From CAMCXT01 sp046302715 (GTDB lineage Bacteria > Bacteroidota > Bacteroidia > M30B66): a stretch of DNA of 6,208 bases. The notes under the pieces are model-generated. The model saw nothing but the letters and a program-made list of their open reading frames with translations, made no database searches and was not told where the DNA came from. The stretch's first letter is position 1; every line of letters begins with the position of its first letter. The position numbers and the translations under genes are program-made. Positions 1 through 6,107 of this stretch are shown in pieces. The DNA is taken from NCBI GenBank assembly GCA_046302715.1, contig JBKCHQ010000259.1, positions 1 to 6,208 on the forward strand, written 5' to 3'.

Positions 1-1848
1 TTCTTACTCGGTATTGGCATGCAGCCTTACGACCTTATGCTGCAGCTTTTGGCCAAGCGCGACGATCCTTTCTCTGGAGGACGCACTTATTACAGCCATC
101 CCAGCTTACGCGACGACGATAAACCTAAAATTCCGCACCAGAGTTCGGCCACAGGTATGCAGGCTATACCCGCCACTGGTGCTGCAATGGGCTTCAAATA
201 TCGCGAACTCACCGGTTTGAGTAAACCAGAAAGTACTGAGGCACCTATCGTTTTATGCTCGCTGGGCGATGCCTCGGTTACCGAAGGCGAAATTGCCGAA
301 GCATTCCAAATGGCCGTTCTCAAGCAATTACCTATCGTTTATCTAATTCAGGATAACGGTTGGGATATTTCGGCCAATGCCGCCGAAATTCGGGCCCAAA
401 ACGCCGTTGAATATGCGCAGGGCTTTAAAGGCCTCGAGGCTATTAGTGTGGATGGCAGCAATTTTACAGAAGCATACCTTACAGCTTCAAAAATAATGGA
501 TACCGCACGACGCGAACGACGTCCGTTCTTACTCCATGCCAAAGTCCCCCTGCTCAATCACCATACTTCGGGGGTTCGCATGGAATGGTACCGAGATGAT
601 CTGGAGGAAGCACGTAGCCGTGATCCCTATCCGGTACTTATCAAGCAGATGCTCGATGCAGGTTTTTCACAAGCCGATATCGAAGGCATTGAGCATGAGG
701 CCCGTATTGCTGTGCAACAAGATTTTGAAAAAGCCTTGCAGGCCGACGACCCACAAGCAGCCGATTTATTCACCAACGATTTTGCACCTACGCCCATTGT
801 AGAAGAAACCGGCGAACGAACGCCGCAACGCGATGATAAAGTGGTAATGGTAGATTGCGCCCTATTTGCCGTGGAAGAACTCATGCGCAAGCATCCCGAA
901 TGTTTGCTCTATGGACAGGATGTAGGCGCACGGTTAGGCGGAGTATTTAGAGAGGCGGCCACGCTGGCTCAAAAATTTGGCGACAATCGGGTGTTTAATA
1001 CGCCCATTCAAGAAGCATTTATCGTTGGTTCAACGGTGGGTATGTCGGCAGTGGGTCTAAAACCCATTGTTGAAGTTCAGTTTGCCGATTATATCTGGCC
1101 CGGTCTAAACCAGCTATTTACGGAGGTGGCCCGTTCCTGTTACTTAACCAACGGAAAATGGCCCGTAAGCATGATCCTTCGGGTACCTATTGGTGCTTAC
1201 GGTAGTGGTGGACCCTATCATTCTTCATCGGTGGAAACGGTACTAACCGCCATTCGTGGTATTAAAATCGTTTATCCAAGTAATGGCGCCGATTTAAAAG
1301 GACTGATTAAAGCTGCTTATTACGACCCCAATCCGGTGGTTATCCTGGAGCATAAAGGTTTGTATTGGTCAAAAGTTAAAGGAACCGAAGAAGCTCGCTG
1401 TTACGAGCCTTCAGAAGATTATATCCTACCACTAGGTAAAGCTCGCACGGTCCAGGAAATTGAAGAACAAAATACTAACTCAACACTTACCGTAATTACT
1501 TATGGTATGGGCGTTCACTGGGCCTTAAATGCAACAAAAACACTGAAAGACCGAGTTGAAATTATTGATTTACGCACGCTATACCCCTTGGATGAGGACA
1601 GTATTTTGCAATCCGTTCGAAAGTGTAAAAAATGCTTGGTACTCACCGAAGAATCGGTAAACAATTCATTCGCACGAAGCCTGGCAGGCTGGATTCAAGA
1701 ACAGTGCTTCGAAGCCCTGGACGGACCGGTTCGAACATTGGGAAGCGAGAATTTACCAGCTATTCCGCTCAACTCCACCTTGGAGCAAACCATGATTCCC
1801 AATGCCGAAAAAGTGCACCGAGCTATTATAGACTTGCTCGCTTATTAG
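1..1848 (+). CDS. Fused alpha/beta 2-oxoacid dehydrogenase E1 component, 5' partial
   Basis: Thiamine-diphosphate E1 subunit of a 2-oxoacid dehydrogenase complex. It decarboxylates a 2-oxoacid (most likely branched-chain, 2-oxoisovalerate type) and passes the acyl group to lipoyl-E2 in the cytoplasm. The frame is open from base 1 with no stop, so the true start lies upstream and the ATG at 19 is probably internal; 615 codons are visible. Counting from base 1, the alpha half (about 1-275) shows a ThDP-binding region GDAS (89-92) to QDNGWDIS (117-124) and HHTSG (187-191). The beta half begins near codon 279 (DKVVMVD) and shows GQDVG, the catalytic-type Glu in TPIQEAF (E338) and GPYHSSS (His407). 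Alpha and beta are separate polypeptides in many bacteria; the fused form is common in Bacteroidota. The canonical GDG is GDA here, while the closing Asn is kept. Substrate choice (branched-chain versus pyruvate) cannot be read from sequence. No E2 or E3 gene is in the window. Confidence 0.93.
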   Translation, partial: FLLGIGMQPYDLMLQLLAKRDDPFSGGRTYYSHPSLRDDDKPKIPHQSSATGMQAIPATGAAMGFKYRELTGLSKPESTEAPIVLCSLGDASVTEGEIAEAFQMAVLKQLPIVYLIQDNGWDISANAAEIRAQNAVEYAQGFKGLEAISVDGSNFTEAYLTASKIMDTARRERRPFLLHAKVPLLNHHTSGVRMEWYRDDLEEARSRDPYPVLIKQMLDAGFSQADIEGIEHEARIAVQQDFEKALQADDPQAADLFTNDFAPTPIVEETGERTPQRDDKVVMVDCALFAVEELMRKHPECLLYGQDVGARLGGVFREAATLAQKFGDNRVFNTPIQEAFIVGSTVGMSAVGLKPIVEVQFADYIWPGLNQLFTEVARSCYLTNGKWPVSMILRVPIGAYGSGGPYHSSSVETVLTAIRGIKIVYPSNGADLKGLIKAAYYDPNPVVILEHKGLYWSKVKGTEEARCYEPSEDYILPLGKARTVQEIEEQNTNSTLTVITYGMGVHWALNATKTLKDRVEIIDLRTLYPLDEDSILQSVRKCKKCLVLTEESVNNSFARSLAGWIQEQCFEALDGPVRTLGSENLPAIPLNSTLEQTMIPNAEKVHRAIIDLLAY

Positions 1849-1863
1849 CATCTGTAAAATACG

Positions 1864-2742
1864 ATGATTTATTTACTGCTCAGTGTTTTAAGTTCATCGG
1901 CCATTATGGTGGTGTTTAAATTATTCGAACGGTTTCGAATAAAAACGGCCGACGCCATTGTGGTAAATTATGCCGTTGCCACCCTATTGAGTTTTAGCTT
2001 TGATGGTTCCGGCATTCCCTTGCTTCATTCGCATACTCACGCATGGTTTCCGCATGCCCTATGCATGGGTGTTTTATTCATTACCCTATTTAACATTATT
2101 GGAACCAGCACCCAAAAAATGGGAATTTCAGTAACTACTGTGGCCAATAAAATGTCGCTGGTAATACCCGTGTTGTTTGCCGTTTGGATTTTGAATGAAA
2201 ATTTAGGTGGGTATAAAATTGCAGGGCTCCTGTTTGCCGCCCTTGCAGTTTTATTAAGTTCATACAAGCAGGACGCGACTTTGGGCGAAAAAAAGTACCT
2301 CTATTACCCGCTTATTGTGTTTTTCGGCAGTGGTGCTATTGATGCCTATTTCAAATTTAATGAGGAATTTACATTAGGCGATAATGGACTGGAGCCGTTT
2401 ACGGGATGGATTTTTTTAACGGCCGGCTGCATTGGTTTTGGTTATTGGATTATTCGCTTTTTAAGAAAAAAAGAAATCCCTGCAGGAAATGTAATTTGGG
2501 CCGGAATTTTATTGGGTATCCCCAATTATTTTTCGGTGTATTTTCTGCTTAAAGCATTATCCATACCCGATTTGGAAAGCTCGGTGGTAATTCCGATAAA
2601 TAATTTAGGAGTAGTAGCTATGGGAGCCTTGGCAGGAATACTATTTTTCGGTGAACGTCCTAACAAATTTAGCTTAACAGGCCTCTTGCTTTGTTTTATT
2701 TCGATAGTCCTTATTGGGATGGCCGACTATCTGTCTTTTTGA
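1864..2742 (+). CDS. EamA/DMT-family transporter
   Basis: Inner-membrane protein of the drug/metabolite transporter superfamily; members move small metabolites (amino acids, nucleotides, sugars) but the substrate here is unknown. The 292 residues match the usual ten-helix length. Hydrophobic segments lie roughly at residues 2-20, 30-46, 61-80, 95-111, 117-133, 147-162, 180-199, 208-227, 240-262 and 269-288. The internal duplication typical of EamA is visible: WILNENLGGYKIAGLLFA (108-125) in the first half corresponds to ILFFGERPNKFSLTGLLL (259-276) in the second, each an acidic N/G-E turn followed by a glycine-rich helix. The ATG at 1864 starts the first helix directly and lies 15 bp after the E1 stop, with no separate promoter seen, so cotranscription with E1 is likely. 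The stop is followed by the next gene after only 3 bp. Confidence 0.88.
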   Translation: MIYLLLSVLSSSAIMVVFKLFERFRIKTADAIVVNYAVATLLSFSFDGSGIPLLHSHTHAWFPHALCMGVLFITLFNIIGTSTQKMGISVTTVANKMSLVIPVLFAVWILNENLGGYKIAGLLFAALAVLLSSYKQDATLGEKKYLYYPLIVFFGSGAIDAYFKFNEEFTLGDNGLEPFTGWIFLTAGCIGFGYWIIRFLRKKEIPAGNVIWAGILLGIPNYFSVYFLLKALSIPDLESSVVIPINNLGVVAMGALAGILFFGERPNKFSLTGLLLCFISIVLIGMADYLSF

Positions 2743-2745
2743 GTT

Positions 2746-3357
2746 ATGTTATCTGATGTTTTCAAGGGAATAGCAAAAGACGGAAATGGTATATTTCGCG
2801 ATAAAGGCAGCAAATTCATAGGTTTTGCGCGAACATTAAACCACGAAGATGAATTAAAGAGCATTTTGCATGAGATAAAAAAACTGCATCCCAGCGCGCG
2901 GCATTTTTGTTACGCATATCGAATTAATCCCCATCAAGAACGATGGCGTGCCAACGACGATGGCGAACCTGCTTCGAGTGCCGGAAGGCCTATTTACAAT
3001 CAGATTCGTTCGGCAGAACTATTCAACACCATCGTGGTGGTCGTGCGTTATTTTGGTGGAACTTTATTGGGAATTCCGGGTTTAATACAGGCCTATGGCG
3101 AAGCGGCTAAATTGGCACTGGAGGATGCGAGCTCATCCCTCAAAACCATTGTGGTGCCCTTAAAGGTTAAATGCCCCTACTCCAACTCAGGCGAACTGAT
3201 GCAACGGTTGAAAGTGCTTCGAGTTGAATTTCGAACATATTCTGAGGCGCAGTTTTTTGGGGTTGAAGCAGCCGTACCGCTGAGTGCCGCTGATTCATTT
3301 ACTGCAGATTGCATATCCAAAGGCTGGATTGTTGAAAGCTTGCAAAAACAGTCATAA
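2746..3357 (+). CDS. yigZ: YigZ/IMPACT family protein (UPF0029 + DUF1949)
   Basis: Cytoplasmic protein of the YigZ/IMPACT family, 203 residues, the normal bacterial length. The N-terminal UPF0029 domain (about 10-125) is unmistakable: KGSKFIGFA (20-28), YAYRI (57-61), DDGEPASSAGRPI (71-83), and VVVVRYFGGTLLG (97-109) running into IPGLIQAYGEAA (110-121). Most relatives have a Gly-Gly-Leu-Val-Arg run where this protein has PGLIQ, a small deviation. Residues about 135-200 (VPLKVKCPYSNSGELMQRL onward) fit the C-terminal ferredoxin-like DUF1949 domain. The eukaryotic relative IMPACT regulates the eIF2 kinase GCN2; the bacterial role is not settled, with RNA or nucleotide binding proposed. It sits 3 bp after the transporter and is probably translated from the same message. 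A 43-bp gap separates it from the next gene. Confidence 0.92.
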   Translation: MLSDVFKGIAKDGNGIFRDKGSKFIGFARTLNHEDELKSILHEIKKLHPSARHFCYAYRINPHQERWRANDDGEPASSAGRPIYNQIRSAELFNTIVVVVRYFGGTLLGIPGLIQAYGEAAKLALEDASSSLKTIVVPLKVKCPYSNSGELMQRLKVLRVEFRTYSEAQFFGVEAAVPLSAADSFTADCISKGWIVESLQKQS

Positions 3358-3400
3358 GTTTTAAACCACGCATTAAGTATATTGCCACATTATTTGAAGC

Positions 3401-3601
3401 ATGTATATCTTAAAAATAAAGGGGAAAGCCAAAATTCCCGACTACATTCAAATTCGCGATAATGATTTCACCCTTAAAGCTTATTTTAGGGTAGACAGGC
3501 CCGAAAAATCGCTTGAAAAAATAGGGCTGGGAGAGCGCAAAGAGGAACTGCTGAAATTAATCGAAGAAATTCCATTTGGCAAAGTCATGCAAATAGATTG
3601 A
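3401..3601 (+). CDS. Small conserved-looking protein of unknown function upstream of ftsE
   Basis: A 66-residue soluble, charged protein with no signal peptide or membrane segment. I do not recognise a characterised domain. The N-terminal half reads like a beta hairpin (MYILKIKGKAKIPDYIQIRD, then FTLKAYFRVD) and the C-terminal half like an amphipathic helix (SLEKIGLGERKEELLKLIEE) ending in IPFGKVMQID. That beta-beta-alpha layout, balanced codon use and a 3-bp junction with the FtsE-like gene argue it is real. From memory, short proteins of this kind sit just before ftsE in other Bacteroidota and are sometimes labelled fructose-6-phosphate aldolase in databases. That label would be implausible here: a typical aldolase of that family is about 220 residues and a barrel. 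The gene follows a 43-bp spacer in which I see no clear promoter. Confidence 0.8.
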   Translation: MYILKIKGKAKIPDYIQIRDNDFTLKAYFRVDRPEKSLEKIGLGERKEELLKLIEEIPFGKVMQID

Positions 3602-3604
3602 TTT

Positions 3605-4285
3605 ATGAGTCAGGACATCATTATTTCAATTAAAGACGTATCTATTTTCCAAGGCGACAACCTCGTACTGGATCATCTTAATTTGGACATCCGTAAGGGG
3701 GAATTTGTATATCTTATTGGCAAAACCGGTTCGGGCAAAAGCAGCCTCATGCAAACCTTATATGCCGATTTACCGCTTAAAAAAGGAGAAATCGAAATTG
3801 TTGGATATACGTTAAGTAAAATCAGAAATAAAGAAATTCCGTATTTGCGACGCAAGCTGGGAATTATTTTTCAGGACTTCCAACTTTTAATGGACCGCAA
3901 TGTGGAGGAAAATCTCCGCTTTGTTTTGAAGTCAACAGCCTGGACCTCTAAAGCCGAAATGGATCTGCGTATTGGTGAGGTGTTAAACAAAACAGGCCTT
4001 TCCACCAAAAAACACAAACTGCCTCATCAACTTTCGGGCGGTGAGCAGCAGCGACTGGGTATTTCGAGGGCCTTGATTAATAATCCAGAAATTATAATTG
4101 CCGATGAACCCTCTGGTAACCTAGACCCTGAAACAACAGCAGAAATTCTGCAACTTTTGCTGGATATTGCTTCAGGCGGTTGCGCAGTATTAGTAGCCAC
4201 GCACGATCTTACCCTTTTTGAATTGCATCGGGCACGCACGTTAAAATGCGATGGAGGTACCATCATTGATTCTGATCTGCTGTAA
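3605..4285 (+). CDS. ftsE: FtsE-like ABC transporter ATP-binding protein
   Basis: Cytoplasmic ATPase of the FtsE/LolD/MacB group of ABC proteins, 226 residues as usual. Every nucleotide-binding motif is present: Walker A GKTGSGKSS (39-47), Q-loop FQD (Q90), signature LSGGEQQ (143-149), Walker B IIIADE (163-168), D-loop NLDP (172-175) and switch His200 in ATHD. The stretch IIFQDFQLLMDRNVEENL (87-104) is close to the FtsE-type Q-loop region, which favours FtsE over LolD. FtsE normally pairs with the membrane protein FtsX to control peptidoglycan hydrolases at division. No FtsX-like gene is adjacent; to my knowledge split ftsE and ftsX loci are usual in Bacteroidota. It is flanked by 3 bp to the small upstream gene and 2 bp to the glycosyltransferase, implying translational coupling. 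Alternative: the ATPase of another type VII-superfamily (MacB-like) exporter. Confidence 0.88.
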   Translation: MSQDIIISIKDVSIFQGDNLVLDHLNLDIRKGEFVYLIGKTGSGKSSLMQTLYADLPLKKGEIEIVGYTLSKIRNKEIPYLRRKLGIIFQDFQLLMDRNVEENLRFVLKSTAWTSKAEMDLRIGEVLNKTGLSTKKHKLPHQLSGGEQQRLGISRALINNPEIIIADEPSGNLDPETTAEILQLLLDIASGGCAVLVATHDLTLFELHRARTLKCDGGTIIDSDLL

Positions 4286-4287
4286 CC

Positions 4288-5190
4288 TTGACCTTATCCA
4301 TTCTGATTCCGGTTTATAACTACCCGGTGAAGAACCTGGTTAACGAATTGCTCCAGCAATGCTATGCTATTTCTATTGAGTTCGAGATCCTACTGCTTGA
4401 TGATGGCTCGCACGAATTCCTTTCAGAAAATGAAGCCTTAGCCTTACAATTTAAAGAAGTTTGTTTCCTAAGAAACCATCAAAACAAGGGCCGATCCGCC
4501 AGTAGAAATACGCTTCTAAAGCAAGCCAAAGGCATGTGGATTTGGTTCCTCGACTGTGATGTGCGGGCACATGAAAATACGCTGCTGGTTCAAAACTATT
4601 TGGCCGTTTGCCAACCGTCAAAACTTATCAGCGGCGGAAGGAAATACGATGTGCAAAAGCCAAAAGATGCAGAATTTTACCTTCATTGGCTTTGGGGAGC
4701 GAAACGCGAATTGCTCGAGCCTGCAGATAGGATGAAAGACCCGGTGAATGCCTTTCTAAGCAATAATTTTTGGATGTGGCGCGAAACGGCTCTCAGCATT
4801 CAATTCAACACCGAATTGACAGGATACGGATATGAGGACACCTTGTTTGCCGCCGAGTGCAGGAATATGGGAATTGAAATTGAACATATTAAAAATCCGG
4901 TTATCCACGAAGGACTTGACAAAAAAGAAGTATTTCTATCAAAAATTGAAGAATCGCTCCACAACCTTTTAAAAATAGAAGCACTATTCAGGAGCCAAAA
5001 TATTGATAATCCCGTTAAAAGTAAACTTACTCGGGCTTATTCTTTTTTGAATACCTATTTAAAATGGGTGGTAAAACCAATAGCGAAAACATCAGTTCCG
5101 CTCATTCAAAAACAACTTCTTTCATCAAAGCCCAGCTTATTTTGGTTTGATATGTACCGTTTAGCATATCTGTTAAGATTGGAGAAATAG
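4288..5190 (+). CDS. Family 2 glycosyltransferase, TTG start
   Basis: GT-A fold inverting glycosyltransferase of family GT2, 300 residues, probably acting at the inner face of the cytoplasmic membrane on a surface glycan. Visible motifs: the opening strand ILIPVYN (5-11), DDGS (38-41) for nucleotide-sugar binding, NKGRSASRN (66-74), the metal-binding DxD as DCD (89-91) within WFLDCDV, and GYGYED (179-184), whose ED is a likely acceptor or catalytic-base site. The C-terminal 100 residues are charged and helical with no clear membrane helix. The start is TTG at 4288: the frame is closed by a TGA at 4273-4275, no ATG or GTG lies between, and this start places the PVYN strand at the usual distance from the N-terminus. 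It lies 2 bp after the FtsE-like stop and is the last gene of the run. Donor sugar and acceptor are unknown. Confidence 0.88.
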   Translation: MTLSILIPVYNYPVKNLVNELLQQCYAISIEFEILLLDDGSHEFLSENEALALQFKEVCFLRNHQNKGRSASRNTLLKQAKGMWIWFLDCDVRAHENTLLVQNYLAVCQPSKLISGGRKYDVQKPKDAEFYLHWLWGAKRELLEPADRMKDPVNAFLSNNFWMWRETALSIQFNTELTGYGYEDTLFAAECRNMGIEIEHIKNPVIHEGLDKKEVFLSKIEESLHNLLKIEALFRSQNIDNPVKSKLTRAYSFLNTYLKWVVKPIAKTSVPLIQKQLLSSKPSLFWFDMYRLAYLLRLEK

Positions 5191-5204
5191 TTAAAAAAGA
5201 CTTT

Positions 5205-5313
5205 GGATAGGATATGGAACAATCAATAATAGGACATAATATATTGGCAATTAACAAGTCGTGTTAATGTTTAAATTTGGTTTTGATGATTTGATTTTGT
5301 AGGAATCCTATCC
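5205..5313. repeat. Widely spaced 9-bp inverted repeat
   Basis: GGATAGGAT at 5205-5213 is the exact reverse complement of ATCCTATCC at 5305-5313, with 91 bases between. Neither arm extends by even one further pair. The spacing is too large for a simple terminator. It could close a larger folded RNA just after the glycosyltransferase stop, or be chance. Confidence 0.35.
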
Positions 5314-5350
5314 CCCCTACCCTAACGCGAAGCTACTGACTCTATTACAA

Positions 5351-5391
5351 ATAGCCGTTAACAAACGTTTATAATCGATTTAAACGGCTAT
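5351..5391. repeat. 9-bp perfect inverted repeat with palindrome-bearing loop
   Basis: ATAGCCGTT (5351-5359) pairs perfectly with AACGGCTAT (5383-5391). Allowing one bulged A adds two further inner pairs. The 23-base loop itself holds two 8-bp palindromes, AAACGTTT (5363-5370) and AATCGATT (5373-5380). There is no T-run after the second arm, so it is not a classical intrinsic terminator. Reasonable readings are a regulatory-protein site, a palindromic dispersed repeat unit, or a stem in a structured RNA. Confidence 0.5.
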
Positions 5392-5643
5392 ACCCTGATT
5401 AAGGTGTTGGCTTTTCACTCCGAATTGTTTCATACCATGTATAACAACTAAGCTTTAACCCAAATTGCGCAATAGAATTAAACAATTTGCCGCAAGGGCC
5501 CGAATGAATCCATGATTTGTCGGGATTAACCCAGATGCTTCCTGCAAATCCAGCGCCCTATGCATTAGTACATTTCATTTCTAACGCTTAATCTGTGTTT
5601 AATGAACTGCGCGATGAACACCTTTGTCAAAATTTTTGCAGAA

Positions 5644-5674
5644 TTGGGGGCTTAATTACTTTAATGTACATTTG
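5644..5674 (+). promoter_or_regulatory. Bacteroidota-type promoter for the lipoprotein gene
   Basis: A TTG at 5644-5646 is followed after 20 bases by TACATTTG at 5667-5674, an exact match to the Bacteroidota housekeeping-sigma consensus TAnnTTTG; 20 bp is within the known spacer range. Transcription would start a few bases downstream, near 5680, leaving a leader of only about 10-15 bases before the ATG at 5693. This position rules out the upstream in-frame TTG at 5624 as a start for transcripts from this promoter. Confidence 0.6.
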
Positions 5675-5692
5675 AGCCATGCATTTGTAGTC

Positions 5693-6103
5693 ATGTTAAA
5701 GGCGCTGAAACTATCTATGATTTTATTCGCATTAGGCCTGTTGATGGGTGCATGCAAAAAAGAACCCGAAACCGGTTTTTCGGGAAGTATTTTCTTTGGT
5801 GAAGGTTCTTGCACTCCGGCTTTTAAGCCTGTTTTTGACCGAGATTATGCTAAGTTTAATGGAACGGTGTATTTTATACCTTATTCACTCACGCAAGAGT
5901 TCCCATTGCCCGACATTGCTACTTTACAGCAACAATCAAAGGCATTTAAAGTAAAAAACGGGAATTTGGTGGCCGAATTAGAACCCGGAATCTACAAGCT
6001 AGCACTCAACAATTATATTCCAACGGAGGCAGAAAACGAGCTTCATATAGAAAGTAATGTACTGCTTCGCGAGAATTTATCGTTCTGGCGTTGCAATCCT
6101 TAA
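5693..6103 (+). CDS. Small lipoprotein of unknown function
   Basis: A 136-residue precursor with a lipoprotein signal peptide: Lys3 and Lys6, a hydrophobic stretch (about 7-19), and lipobox MGAC with the modified Cys at 21. The mature N-terminus CKKEPE is lysine then acid rich, as in Bacteroidota surface lipoproteins, though it is not an exact export-signal consensus. The mature part carries GSIFFGEGSCTPAF (31-44), GTVYFIPY (57-64), AELEPGIYKLAL (94-105) and the terminus FWRCNP. Alternating strands with an LEPGIY turn suggest a transthyretin- or carboxypeptidase-regulatory-like beta sandwich (inference). Cys40 and Cys134 could form a disulfide. The ATG at 5693 is chosen over the in-frame TTG at 5624 because it puts the signal peptide at the N-terminus and lies just below a good promoter. 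It is monocistronic and converges on msrB with 4 bp between stops. Confidence 0.8.
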   Translation: MLKALKLSMILFALGLLMGACKKEPETGFSGSIFFGEGSCTPAFKPVFDRDYAKFNGTVYFIPYSLTQEFPLPDIATLQQQSKAFKVKNGNLVAELEPGIYKLALNNYIPTEAENELHIESNVLLRENLSFWRCNP

Positions 6104-6107
6104 ACTG

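Larger units (their letters stand above)
5191..5643. other. Intergenic region without a convincing gene
   Basis: About 450 bp separate the glycosyltransferase stop from the lipoprotein promoter, far more than any other gap here. On the plus strand the ATG-started frames I could read are under 20 codons (for example 5214-5267, 5535-5591 and 5602-5655). The only longer frame I noticed is a 36-codon minus-strand one at 5455-5565. I see no tRNA T-arm consensus, no rRNA, no insertion-sequence ends with target duplications, and no classical hairpin-plus-T-run terminator after 5190. Content visible: two 9-bp inverted repeats (listed separately), a C6 run at 5312-5317, a 10-bp palindrome ATTGCGCAAT at 5464-5473 and GGGCCC at 5496-5501. 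It could be a structured RNA, a dispersed repeat or decayed coding sequence; the sequence alone does not decide. Confidence 0.6.

Noticed and set aside
90..323. Minus-strand and out-of-frame open frames inside the E1, YigZ, FtsE-like and lipoprotein genes
   Set aside because: They overlap strongly supported genes in antisense or shifted frames, show no recognisable motif and have atypical composition rich in Ser and Arg.
5272..5279. TAAATTTG, a match to the Bacteroidota -7 element
   Set aside because: No TTG at a suitable distance upstream and no gene downstream within several hundred bases. In A/T-rich DNA such a match is expected by chance.
5351..5391. Intrinsic terminator of the six-gene run
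   Set aside because: Loop of 23 bases and no T-run after the stem; also about 160 bases from the last stop codon. Function as a terminator is not supported.
5351..5460. Integron attC-like site (TAACAAACG at 5359-5367 and TATAACAAC further on)
   Set aside because: The paired core sites in the required orientation and spacing are missing, and there is no integrase or cassette array in the window.
5602..5655. 17-codon plus-strand frame before the lipoprotein promoter, as a leader peptide
   Set aside because: No run of regulatory codons, no attenuator hairpin, and it overlaps the promoter itself.
5624..5692. N-terminal extension of the lipoprotein from a TTG at 5624
   Set aside because: It would bury the signal peptide 23 residues inside the protein, and a good promoter lies within the extension. 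The ATG at 5693 gives a textbook lipoprotein N-terminus.
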